The translations under genes were made by a program, and so were the position numbers. From a virus: a DNA stretch of 23,401 nucleotides. Position 1 is the first letter of the stretch, and every line of letters starts with the position of its first letter. The DNA is taken from the IMG/VR virus record IMGVR_UViG_3300034374_008633, positions 1 through 23,401 of that record. The stretch is one strand, 5' to 3'. Under the pieces are notes generated by a model. That model was not told where the DNA came from and made no database searches. It saw only the letters and a list, made by a program, of their open reading frames with translations. Of the stretch, positions 7,022 to 15,709 are shown piece by piece.

Positions 7022-7470
7022 CGGAAGAGGGGATGCCTGATTGTCCCCGATCCTGTGGAGGACCCAGGGCAGATTTGGGCAGGTTGCCTGAATCTGCCCT
7101 GGCCGTGCGCGAGAGACTCGGGTGCGATAGTGATTGTGCTGTCCCCTACTACACGATCACCTGCCCACGCTGCGGTGGCGTGGGGTGCGATTACAAAGAT
7201 TGCACGGGCGGCGTGAGCCGCGACGGGAGCCTGGCTATGTCCAGGTGCCCAACATCACAACAAGGACTCTGGATGGCGCCGGCTCTGCGGGCGTACTTCA
7301 GAATGAAGAACTTGGGAACGCTACCTGTTCCTGGCGGGACGCTCGACCAGTCGGCCGCATGGCTGCGCTTCGTCGACATCTTTGAGGAAGAGACTGCGAT
7401 TGCCAAGCGCGAGAAGGATGAGGCTGAGTCCAAGAAGGCGAAGGCTCTCAACAAGCGCCGGGGGAGATAA
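6602..7470 (+). CDS. Predicted -1 frameshift fusion chaperone (lambda gpGT-like)
   Basis: Reading frame 0 to codon AAG 6995-6997 (residue 132) and then the -1 frame from GTC 6997-6999 gives a 289-residue product; lambda gpGT is 279. The junction is QEEK-VRAVARGLTEEG. Lambda makes G and GT in a fixed ratio through a slip at GGGAAAG near the end of G; here the heptamer is GGAAAAG in the matching place. The T half would bring a Cys-rich, probably metal-binding domain and a basic C-terminus into contact with the tape measure protein. The fusion is inferred from sequence. Confidence 0.72.
6979..7024 (+). promoter_or_regulatory. Programmed -1 frameshift signal
   Basis: Three elements line up. GGAGGAG at 6979-6985 is an SD-like stimulator 5 nt before the slippery site. 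G-GAA-AAG at 6991-6997 has the frame-0 codons GAA AAG, which can re-pair as GGA AAA after a -1 slip; only the middle P-site position needs a G-U pair. A stem CCGTC/GACGG (7004-7008 with 7020-7024, plus a G-U pair) starts after a 6-nt spacer. The frame-0 stop at 7019-7021 lies inside this stem. The spacing matches known bacterial and phage -1 frameshift sites. Confidence 0.72.
7018..7470 (+). CDS. T-like chaperone extension with Cys-rich domain
   Basis: This is 150 codons from TTG 7018 (TTGA overlap) or 145 from ATG 7033. Both starts have poorly placed ribosome sites, and the frame is open upstream through the slip site, so it is probably made mainly as the C-terminal half of the fusion. Counting from 7018, cysteines fall at 9, 13, 36, 40, 49, 52, 57, 62 and 77: CX3C, CX3C and CX2CX4CX4C around CPRCGGVGC, which resembles a zinc ribbon or DnaJ-type zinc motif. 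The second half (LPVPGGTLDQSAAWL, then a Glu/Lys-rich helix ending KALNKRRGR) matches the helical, basic ends of T-type tail chaperones. A 17-bp hairpin lies in its first part. Confidence 0.7.
   Translation: MTEEGMPDCPRSCGGPRADLGRLPESALAVRERLGCDSDCAVPYYTITCPRCGGVGCDYKDCTGGVSRDGSLAMSRCPTSQQGLWMAPALRAYFRMKNLGTLPVPGGTLDQSAAWLRFVDIFEEETAIAKREKDEAESKKAKALNKRRGR
7064..7102 (+). other. 17-bp intragenic hairpin in the T-like ORF
   Basis: CCAGGGCAGATT (7064-7075) and AATCTGCCCTGG (7091-7102) are perfect reverse complements. The stem continues inward with U-G, G-U and three G-C or C-G pairs to close a 5-nt loop AGGTT (7081-7085), giving 17 consecutive pairs in RNA. It lies 66 nt downstream of the slippery heptamer, inside coding sequence, with no T-run after it. 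Confidence 0.85.
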
Positions 7471-10400
7471 TGGCTGAGGCAAACAGGAAGCTAAGCATTG
7501 AAGTCGCCGTGGTTGACCAGGCATCCAAAGTCCTGGACAAGATTGCGGAGAAGATCGAAAGCCTAGACCTGTCTTCCAAGAAGGCCGGCAGTGTCCCCCT
7601 CGGCGTGACCCTCAAGCCGCCCACGAAGGCTGAGCTGACCAAGATTCTGGCGGAGGTCAAGAAGCAGGTTGACGTCACTGGTAAGGGTCTCCCCCTGTTC
7701 GTCCGGGTGGAGCTGCGAAAAAGCAGCCTTCAGGACACGCAGAAGGCGCTGGACTACTACTACAACCTACTGAAGGCGCGCGCCAAAGTGCTCGTTCCGG
7801 TCGAGCTCGACCTTACATCTCTTAGATCCCAAGCTGGCGCCGGCGATTTCGGCTCCAATATCAAGGCCCTCGGGGAGATCGGCCAGCAGCTCAAGAGCCT
7901 TGGGCAAAGCCTTACCGCGGGGCTGGGTGACCTGGGCACCGCGCGGCTGTCGAAGAGGCTGGATTCCGCACAGGCCGACTTCGCCAAGATCCGGGAGATA
8001 TCGGCGCAAGGGGTTACGGTCGCTCAGAACCTGGGGGCGCTGAACCGGCAACTGGAGTCGCTCTCCAAGTTCCAGTTCGAGAGCTCGTTCAACCTCGGGC
8101 AGATATCCCAATCTGCAACCAGCTTGCGGGAGGGGATTGCCCAGCTCAAGCTGGCCCTTGCCGAGTTCGAGGCCATCAACACGGCGACCTTCAAAGATGT
8201 CGGTGCTAAGACCAAGCAGCTCACGGATTCCATCCGGTACATCCGGAATGCCGTGGCCAGTGGGGACAAGGCCCAAATATCGAAGACCGTCGAGTTCTTC
8301 AGGTTTGCGGCCCAGGAGCTGAACAAGATACCTCCTCCGGAGGTGAAGGCCGATACGGTGCGGGGATACCGCGCCGCGGCCGCTGCACTTGGCGCGGCGT
8401 CAAAGGCCATCTCGCAGATCGAGTTTGCACAGGGCAACCGAGGGCGGCTGGAGCAGCTCACCAAGCTGCTGCGTCAGTTTGGTCAGGAGTTCAAAGGCAT
8501 CCCTGATCTGAAGGGCGGACCCAGCAAGATTTCCGGCTACACCTCGACGGTCAATGCCATGGTCCGCTTCAACGAGGCGGCGAAGGGCATCCAGGGCGCG
8601 GCCCAGGCCCAAAAGAACATCGCGGAGGTGCGTGAGTCCATCCGGGCTATTGCCGGCACCCTCTCGAAGGTCCAGATCAGCAAGGCCAGCCTTGATGGTG
8701 TCCGCAAGGTCACGACCTTCCTCGGCAGGTTCTCCAAAGTGATGTTGGGTGTGGACGCCAACGGCGCCCGCAACCGAGCGATTCAGATCGGTGGCGCGCT
8801 TGATGAGCTGGTCAAGAGCGTGGCGAAGGTCCAGAACCTGAGCGGAACGGCGGGCAATCTCGAGCAGGTTGGCAAGTCGGTCGGAGCTCTGGGGCGGGGC
8901 TTCCTCAAGTTCCAGTCTGTCGAAGCGAAGATTGGCGGGACCGTTCAGTCGTTCAAGCAGCTTGGCGAGGTCCTGAAAACGTTCGGGCCTATAGCCTCCA
9001 GCGTCGCCCCTCAGCTCGCTGAGATGGCCGACGCTCTGCGTAAAACCAACCGCGCGCTTGCCACTATGGACAGGCGCATGGAGACCCTGCCGGAGAACGC
9101 TCGCCAGTTCGCCGGCAGCATGTCCCGCGCTGCTTCTGGAGTCGCGCGGTTTGAAGAGGACAGTACGAAGGCTGCTGAGAACCTTGGCCTACTGTCCAAG
9201 GCCCTCAAGATCGTTGAGAGGGACGCCCAAAAGACCAAGAAGGGCCTGCTCTCATTCCTCGCTGGCCTCGCGGGTTATAACCGCGGGGTCATAAAGCTGA
9301 GAGATGGCCTTACGGTCATCAGCCGATCTTTCGGTCTGAATGCGGTTGGAATCACGGGCATTGGCCTTGCTCTGCGCAAGGGGGTCACGGACTTCCTCGC
9401 GTACAGCCGCGCCCTGAATGACGTCCGTACGATCATGGACGAGACGACGCTCTCGTTTGCTCAGGCGGACAGGAACGTTCGTCGCGTGGCGATTAGCCTC
9501 GGGCTGAGCGAGATCGACGTCGCCGCAGGTCTATACCAAACCCTGTCGGCTGGTGTGACTGACACGGCCCAGGCCATGATTGTGCTGGAAGGCGCAGCAG
9601 GTCTGGCGGTTGCGGGCTCCGCAACTGTGGCCGAGACGGTCGACCTTCTGACCACGACGATCAACGCATTCAACGTCGACGTCACGGCCGATAGCGTCGA
9701 AAACCTGAATGACATCCTGTTCGAGACCGTACGCCTCGCAAAGACGACGGTCCCCGAGCTCGCCAGGTCTATTGGCCAGATCGCTCCCTTCGCTGCTCAG
9801 GCCGAAATCAGCCTAGAGGAGACAGTGGGAGCATTGGCCGCACTGACCCTTGGAGGAAAGAAGACGAGCCAAGCTGTCGTTCAGCTACGTCAGCAGTTCG
9901 TCACATACTTCAAGGCCCAGGAGAAATCCAAGAACGCGGTGCTTGAGATCAACGCCGTGGCCGGCGAGCAGATCATTCAGTTTGATTCTCTAGCCCTGAA
10001 GACCAAGGGTCTCGTCGGGACCCTGCGGGAGCTGCGCACGGCCACCGGAGGCAACGTCGACACCATCGCACTGCTGTTCCCGAACATCCGTGCTCTGGGT
10101 TCCGTCCTTGACCTCGCCGGCAACCAGTTCGAGCGATTCAAGCGGATCACTGACGAGGTCACGAACTCGCAGGGCAAGTTCCGCGAGGCCCTTCAGAAGC
10201 AGCTCGCTGGGCCGGCGAAACGGGTGGACATTATAACCACCGGGCTCCGCCTTGGTCTTTCCGGCCTTGGCGAGCAGTTCGTCAAGGGCTTCTTCCAGGT
10301 GGATGAGTTCGGCAAGTCTCTTCAGGAGGTTCAAAGCCAGGCTATCGACCTCGATGACCAGATCCGTCAATTTGGCGACACCGTCAAGGGTCTGGGCGCA

Positions 10401-13331
10401 ATTTTGAGGAGCGCTGGAGAGCTGGCCCTTAGCATGGCCGCGGACTTCAACCTGACCGGAAAGATCACAGCGGCTGCGGACCAAAACATTCGGCTGCTAA
10501 GGACTAGCACCGCAGCCGCAGAGCTGGCGACGGCTCGCGCCGCGATAGCCCAGGAGCGTTACAACCAAACAGTTGGAAAATTTGATCCGCGGGTAATAGT
10601 CGAGGCTCAGATAGCGAGAAAGCTACTTGAGGGTAGCAAGTCCGCACTGGAGCTAACGGCAGCAGCCGAAAACGCAACAAACGCGATCTTCGATCTTGGC
10701 TTTGCGGCAAAAGAGCTGGCCATCCCGGATGTGCGCGACGCCGCTACGGAGTCGTATTTCAAAAGGCAGATTGACGCCCAGGAAAAACTGGAAGAGGGCC
10801 CGCTTAGGGTAAGGGCTGGATTCATCCAGCTCGCGTCTGAAATACGCAACAGTGCGGACCAGGTAGACGCCGTACAACTCGCGTTCGAGAAGCTGGACCT
10901 GGCCGCACGCCAGATCATTCAGAAGTCAACCCCGGAAGGGCTTGAGGCTATCTCAGAGAAGCTGAATTTGAACACAGCTTCCGCCGAGGCGCTCTCAAGG
11001 GCGCTGCGTCAGGGTCTGACGGAAGAACTGGGGCGAGGATCAAAAAACGCAGCAGCTACCGTTGCTCAGCTCGTTGAGCTCCAGCGCAAGGCGGACACTC
11101 TGTTCCGGGGCAGCGCTGCAAACATCGAGAAATATACCCCGGTCATCCGCAAGGACTTTGTCGACCTGCTGAAGGGCGCATTCGAGGGGGGCATACCTCT
11201 CCCGCGGGAGGCGACGGAGAACCTTATCGACCAAATCTTCTCTCCGTCGGCTGCTAAGGCTGTCCGCGAGAAGTTTGCTGAGGTCTTCCAGTTCGATGTT
11301 GTAACGTCGCCGGAGGTCCAAGAACGGATCACGCAACAAGCCATCGGAGTGATCGACGAGACGATTCGGGCCCTACGATCGCAGGGCAAGGTCGTTCAGT
11401 TTGAGGTCGAGTTCCTTGAAGGGGTGGACCGTCTGACCGCAGAACAGGCAACTGCCCTGTTCGACCGTCGCGCTGCGGAGATACAGAACGAGACCCTGGC
11501 CAGGCTTGCCGAGCTAGAAAAGGCGCAAAAGCGTCAGCAGATAAGTCCTGAGGAGCGCAAAAGGGGCGAGGTCGCGGTACGTGAGGAGGCCGCTAGGGCG
11601 GCAGTCGAACTGCTCCGGCAACAGGAGATCATCCTTGAAGGTATCCGTTCGCGCGAGTCCTCCGAGCAGCGAGTCCGCGACCAGGTGCGGGCCGTCAACC
11701 GTGCGCTGCGGGACTCGGTGGATATCAGCCTGCGCTTGGCAGATCCTGCCGGCAAGACGGCTGACGAGTTTGAGCGCGCTAAAGCGAACGCCGAGGCGTT
11801 CAACGAGCTGCAACTGTCCCGCCTTCGGACGGAGGACAGGGCCGTCGCTGAGGCCGCACAGCGATTGCTGATCGCTGAGCAACTGATCGCAGCGGAGCAA
11901 TCCGCTGGAGAGATCAGCAGGGATACCGCCGATCTTCGTCGCAGGGCCGTCAATGCTATCTACCAGCGCGAGCTCGAGCTGGCTGAGCTCCAACGCGAAC
12001 GCGCCCGCGAGGAGCGCAGGCTTGCCAGCCAGATCAGCCTGCAAGAGCTCCAGGACGAGCTGAGGAACACCTTCCAGGCTCAGATTTCCGGAGTCGAGCA
12101 GTGGGCGGCAACGGCGAAGTTCGAGGCCCGAGAGGTGGGCCTAACCATCCGGGAGGAGCTCAGCAGAAGCATTCCCGTTGTTGGGGCGGGCCTTTACGTG
12201 GCAGCGGCAGCAAGCCTGGAGGAATACCTCGCCCTCATCGACAAGGTCGCTGAGCGCCGCAGGGATCTCATTCGCCTAGAGCGTGAAGAGGCCGATCGGC
12301 AGCGTGGCGTCGACATCCTGCTAACTCAGGCACGCCTTCAAGACGAGCTTACTGGCGGCATTCGCGCGCAGCGCGCTGAGATTATCAGCACCATTGAGGC
12401 GCAGAAGGCCCGGCTAGAGATCAGCCTAGCGCAGGGTCAGATAGACCGTCAGAATTACAACGCCACCATCGCGCTTCTTCAGCAGGTGCGCGACAGGCGA
12501 CTGGAGAACCTCCAGCTCGAGGAGGCTGGCATCCGCCTTGCCTTTGAGGCCCAGGAGCGACAGCGCGAGTGGGAGGCTCGCCTGCTGAGCGACAGCAACC
12601 TTGAGCGCGCAGCCGGGTTCTATCAGACCCTTGGTGCCGCCGGAGAAGACTTCTTCGATGGCTTCCAAGTCGGTTTCGAGAAGCTGATCCAGCAGGTCGA
12701 CACTTTCGGCCAGCTTGGGGAGCGCGTGTTTGGCGCGTTCACCAACGCCTTCACCGAGTACATCGGGTTGCTAATCGACGGCAAGACGAGCTTCAGCGAG
12801 TTTGCGAACCAGTTCCTTGCCGAGGTCGCAAAGATGATCGCCCAGATGACGATCCTGGCTGCCCTCAAGGCGTTCGTCGCCGGCTTCACGGGCGGCGCGG
12901 ATACAGCGGCGGGGTCGGGCTTTGGTGCTGACATCGCGTTCGATGATGCGGCGCCAATCTACGACACGTTTGCTAGGGGCGGAATCATGAAGGGGGCCAT
13001 GCTGGGCACCCTTCCGGTCAAGAACTACGCAGCCGGAGGGGTGGCGAACAGCCCCCAAATGGCGATCTTCGGTGAGGGCAACAACAGGCGGTACGGGGAA
13101 GCGTTCGTGCCGCTGGGCCCGAGCCGCAAGATCCCCGTCGAAGTCAAGGCGCCGATGGGCGACGGTGGCGGTTCCAAGACGGCCGTGGTCAACCTGAACG
13201 TCCAGTCTCTTGACCCCAAGACCGCGGCGGACACGATCTTGGCGAACATGCCTAAGATCAGGGACCAGATCGCCTCGGCTCTCGTTAGTGGCCAGGACCG
13301 CAACCTTGTGAACGCTGTCCGGAGTCTGTGA
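7470..13331 (+). CDS. Tail tape measure protein
   Basis: This encodes 1953 residues and is the longest gene; it starts in a TAATG overlap with GGGGAG 3 nt upstream. It sets tail length and travels with the DNA channel. The N-terminal 600 residues are largely helical, with Lys/Gln/Leu heptads. Residues about 600-870 match the TP901-type tape measure core (hydrophobic GITGIGLALRKG, then SRALNDVRTIMDET, LSAGVTDTAQAM and VGALAALTLGGKKTSQAV). Residues about 1340-1720 are charged coiled coil. Residues about 1725-1807 (LIDGKTSFSEFANQFLAEVA) resemble the lambda-type tape measure C-terminus. The end carries the usual RGGIMKG, AAGGVANSPQMAIFGEG and GEAFVPLG motifs. At about 0.15 nm per residue, the rule derived from known tails, the tail would be near 290 nm. 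Confidence 0.93.
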   Translation: MAEANRKLSIEVAVVDQASKVLDKIAEKIESLDLSSKKAGSVPLGVTLKPPTKAELTKILAEVKKQVDVTGKGLPLFVRVELRKSSLQDTQKALDYYYNLLKARAKVLVPVELDLTSLRSQAGAGDFGSNIKALGEIGQQLKSLGQSLTAGLGDLGTARLSKRLDSAQADFAKIREISAQGVTVAQNLGALNRQLESLSKFQFESSFNLGQISQSATSLREGIAQLKLALAEFEAINTATFKDVGAKTKQLTDSIRYIRNAVASGDKAQISKTVEFFRFAAQELNKIPPPEVKADTVRGYRAAAAALGAASKAISQIEFAQGNRGRLEQLTKLLRQFGQEFKGIPDLKGGPSKISGYTSTVNAMVRFNEAAKGIQGAAQAQKNIAEVRESIRAIAGTLSKVQISKASLDGVRKVTTFLGRFSKVMLGVDANGARNRAIQIGGALDELVKSVAKVQNLSGTAGNLEQVGKSVGALGRGFLKFQSVEAKIGGTVQSFKQLGEVLKTFGPIASSVAPQLAEMADALRKTNRALATMDRRMETLPENARQFAGSMSRAASGVARFEEDSTKAAENLGLLSKALKIVERDAQKTKKGLLSFLAGLAGYNRGVIKLRDGLTVISRSFGLNAVGITGIGLALRKGVTDFLAYSRALNDVRTIMDETTLSFAQADRNVRRVAISLGLSEIDVAAGLYQTLSAGVTDTAQAMIVLEGAAGLAVAGSATVAETVDLLTTTINAFNVDVTADSVENLNDILFETVRLAKTTVPELARSIGQIAPFAAQAEISLEETVGALAALTLGGKKTSQAVVQLRQQFVTYFKAQEKSKNAVLEINAVAGEQIIQFDSLALKTKGLVGTLRELRTATGGNVDTIALLFPNIRALGSVLDLAGNQFERFKRITDEVTNSQGKFREALQKQLAGPAKRVDIITTGLRLGLSGLGEQFVKGFFQVDEFGKSLQEVQSQAIDLDDQIRQFGDTVKGLGAILRSAGELALSMAADFNLTGKITAAADQNIRLLRTSTAAAELATARAAIAQERYNQTVGKFDPRVIVEAQIARKLLEGSKSALELTAAAENATNAIFDLGFAAKELAIPDVRDAATESYFKRQIDAQEKLEEGPLRVRAGFIQLASEIRNSADQVDAVQLAFEKLDLAARQIIQKSTPEGLEAISEKLNLNTASAEALSRALRQGLTEELGRGSKNAAATVAQLVELQRKADTLFRGSAANIEKYTPVIRKDFVDLLKGAFEGGIPLPREATENLIDQIFSPSAAKAVREKFAEVFQFDVVTSPEVQERITQQAIGVIDETIRALRSQGKVVQFEVEFLEGVDRLTAEQATALFDRRAAEIQNETLARLAELEKAQKRQQISPEERKRGEVAVREEAARAAVELLRQQEIILEGIRSRESSEQRVRDQVRAVNRALRDSVDISLRLADPAGKTADEFERAKANAEAFNELQLSRLRTEDRAVAEAAQRLLIAEQLIAAEQSAGEISRDTADLRRRAVNAIYQRELELAELQRERAREERRLASQISLQELQDELRNTFQAQISGVEQWAATAKFEAREVGLTIREELSRSIPVVGAGLYVAAAASLEEYLALIDKVAERRRDLIRLEREEADRQRGVDILLTQARLQDELTGGIRAQRAEIISTIEAQKARLEISLAQGQIDRQNYNATIALLQQVRDRRLENLQLEEAGIRLAFEAQERQREWEARLLSDSNLERAAGFYQTLGAAGEDFFDGFQVGFEKLIQQVDTFGQLGERVFGAFTNAFTEYIGLLIDGKTSFSEFANQFLAEVAKMIAQMTILAALKAFVAGFTGGADTAAGSGFGADIAFDDAAPIYDTFARGGIMKGAMLGTLPVKNYAAGGVANSPQMAIFGEGNNRRYGEAFVPLGPSRKIPVEVKAPMGDGGGSKTAVVNLNVQSLDPKTAADTILANMPKIRDQIASALVSGQDRNLVNAVRSL

Positions 13332-15709
13332 TGCCGGCCTTCTCCTCCATACCCAACGAAGACTTCAACATCTTCCACTCGTACAACGGGTTCGCGCCTA
13401 GCGCGACGCACCGTACGGTATGGGGGGACCAGCCGCAGAACTACTACACGGTGAAGCCCTGGACTGGCGCATACTTGCCTACCGGGGCGCGGTTTAGCTT
13501 TTCGGACCCGTCCGCATACACCGCTGCGTCGCACGGGTCTCAAAACGTTCACCACTTCGCCACGAACAAATACCGTAAGGCCGCAGTCATATCGTACATC
13601 AGCAACGCTCTGTTCGAGCGCGCGTACGAGGTCAACGCCAACGGGGACTACCTTAGCGTCGATGACTGGGCTGACGAGCTTTACGGATATGTGTGCTCGA
13701 AGGTCCCAGAGACCCGCTACATCAAGGTGAACTTCGGCCTGAAGAAGATGATTGGGTCGCCCAATTATCCGCAGCTCGCCGTCGGCGCGATGATCGGTGT
13801 TCAGCACACGGTCGGCACGCACGCCACCTACGGGACCGGGACGACTGCCACCGGCGGCCCTCAGCAGTCTTTCACGAAAGACATTACGGGCTTCTGTGTG
13901 GTCGTCGACCGGGACCGCCGGCTGGACTCCGGTGTGCGCAAAGCGTATCTGATACTGGTCGTTGCTGGCGTTCCGTCTCTGCTGGATAGCGTAGAGATCG
14001 AAATGCCCACGGCTACGATTGGCGGTGGTTCTTCTCCTGGTGCGATGCAGGTGTCGTACGTCGAGATTTTCCATGGCACAACTACGATCATCGCCAACAT
14101 CGCCATGGCTGACGGGGTGGGATACACCTTGACGGCCTCATCCGGGGCGTACTCGGCGGCGGGCCTAGCGGGTCCCATCCTATCCCCGCTGAAGTTCGAC
14201 GCAATAACCACTTACTTCCCGCCCTCTCCTGGGCTGTCGTCGTTCTATGGGCCGACATGCTCGCGGATTGAAATTGCAGAGGACAACTCGGGCTCTGTCG
14301 GGCCGTCTCACGTGGACAGCCTGGATAGGGTCTTTGGCGTTACCTACACCAACTCACCTCTGTACTTCCTCAATGCCTTGCCTGGGTCATCGACTAAGCC
14401 GCGAGACTATCCCAAGAACCAATACGCGGACCTAAGCACTCTGGGCATGGGCACCCGCGGTTGGTGCAACGTAACGAATGGCCTGAACCTCTCGCTGACT
14501 CAGCCGTGGAACGGAATACACACTCCCTCGTCGCCTACTGGGTCGCAGACGAAGCTAGAGATAGGCGATGAGCACACCAACGGTTACGAGTCCCTTGCCG
14601 GCTCTACGCTCAAGTACGGCTCTCTAGTCCGGGCCATAGCCCCAGAGCTGGAGCAGCAGCACTACGAAACCCAGATGACCTTCGCGTCATCAAGTAGGGA
14701 CGTAGGGGCCGGCATCGTTCTTAGGACCCGACTGACCAAAGAGCGCGGGTCTCCAGGCGCAAACTGGAGGCAGGAAAACAACCAGTTCGCCGTTTCCGAC
14801 CACCGTTACTACCATCCCCATCAAAGCGGATACGCCGCGATGATCGAGAGGACCGGATCCAGCTTCGAGCTCAAGCTATACTCGTACCAGTCCGACGCCC
14901 TGTCCTCGGTGTTTATGGATCGAATTGAGCTCGCTTCCGCCGGCCTGACGGGCCTATCCGTCGGGACGCCATTGACGATGAAGTTTGAAGCTCAGAACAT
15001 GGCGCCATCACTGGGAGCCGGATCTGAATTTGTGCGCCTGCGCGTTGAGATCAACGGCACTGAGGTTTCTAGCTATACGATACCTAGCGACCTGGCCCAG
15101 GCTTCAGCGGTATCCCAGGCCCAGCTTGGCTCAAACTACTGGCTGATTGACCAGCAGAGCAACGCCCACGTGGACATCGGGAACGTTGGCCTGGCCGCCT
15201 ACTCACTGGTGGATGGGTCCGACACTAACGCGAAGATCGCGGATTTCGACTACTTCAACCGCCTCGATCCGACGGTTGTCGAGGGGAGCGGTTACGAGGT
15301 GACCTTTGGGTCCAGCGTGGCGATGCAGGCGGAGGACTATGGGGCGACGGGAACCCTGAGCCTGGATCTCTCCTGGCCTGTGGTTGAAACGTCTAAGTGG
15401 CTCAAGGAGAGCATTGAAGCCGAGACCGGTCATGTGATGGTCTTCGCCAGGCAAAGTAAGCGCCGTAGGTCTTGGTCGGTGGCTGCCGCCAACTCGACAC
15501 CGGCTCAGCGCGCGTACCTCCTCAGCTTCTTCGAGAGCCACAAAGGTGCCGAGATCCCCTTCTCATGGTCACCGCCAACGACTCACCCGGCACAGGCCAC
15601 AGAGACAGTGACTGTGCGCTTCACTGACCAGGACCTGAAATCTACTCTATCTGATCCTGGGGTAGAGAGTTTCAGCTTTAGCCTGGAGGAGGTGTTCGAT
15701 GGCGCGTGA
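13331..15709 (+). CDS. Minor tail protein with C-terminal gpM-like domain
   Basis: This encodes 792 residues from ATG 13331 (TGATG overlap, GGAG about 7 nt upstream); a GTG at 13328 would add one residue. The last 140 residues (QSKRRRSWSVAA, IPFSWSPP, TVTVRFTDQDL, FSFSLEEVF) fit the gpM minor tail fold, in which a Phe-x-Trp-x-Pro-Pro turn is typical. The first 650 residues are beta-rich. Segments such as CVVVDRDRRL followed by KAYLILVVAG, and PLTMKFEAQ followed by VRLRVEINGTEV, look like concanavalin A-type jelly rolls that may bind glycans. Lambda gpM is only about 110 residues, so this is a large fusion. It probably sits at the distal tube or tip. Confidence 0.7.
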   Translation: MPAFSSIPNEDFNIFHSYNGFAPSATHRTVWGDQPQNYYTVKPWTGAYLPTGARFSFSDPSAYTAASHGSQNVHHFATNKYRKAAVISYISNALFERAYEVNANGDYLSVDDWADELYGYVCSKVPETRYIKVNFGLKKMIGSPNYPQLAVGAMIGVQHTVGTHATYGTGTTATGGPQQSFTKDITGFCVVVDRDRRLDSGVRKAYLILVVAGVPSLLDSVEIEMPTATIGGGSSPGAMQVSYVEIFHGTTTIIANIAMADGVGYTLTASSGAYSAAGLAGPILSPLKFDAITTYFPPSPGLSSFYGPTCSRIEIAEDNSGSVGPSHVDSLDRVFGVTYTNSPLYFLNALPGSSTKPRDYPKNQYADLSTLGMGTRGWCNVTNGLNLSLTQPWNGIHTPSSPTGSQTKLEIGDEHTNGYESLAGSTLKYGSLVRAIAPELEQQHYETQMTFASSSRDVGAGIVLRTRLTKERGSPGANWRQENNQFAVSDHRYYHPHQSGYAAMIERTGSSFELKLYSYQSDALSSVFMDRIELASAGLTGLSVGTPLTMKFEAQNMAPSLGAGSEFVRLRVEINGTEVSSYTIPSDLAQASAVSQAQLGSNYWLIDQQSNAHVDIGNVGLAAYSLVDGSDTNAKIADFDYFNRLDPTVVEGSGYEVTFGSSVAMQAEDYGATGTLSLDLSWPVVETSKWLKESIEAETGHVMVFARQSKRRRSWSVAAANSTPAQRAYLLSFFESHKGAEIPFSWSPPTTHPAQATETVTVRFTDQDLKSTLSDPGVESFSFSLEEVFDGA

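Noticed and set aside
7064-7102. Classic downstream stimulator of the frameshift
   Set aside because: It is 66 nt from the slippery site, too far for the usual 5-9 nt spacing; the smaller stem at 7004-7024 is the better candidate.
13025-14074. 349-codon minus-strand frame across the tape measure / minor tail boundary
   Set aside because: It crosses two strongly supported plus-strand genes and has Arg/Val/His-rich composition typical of reverse-complement artefacts.
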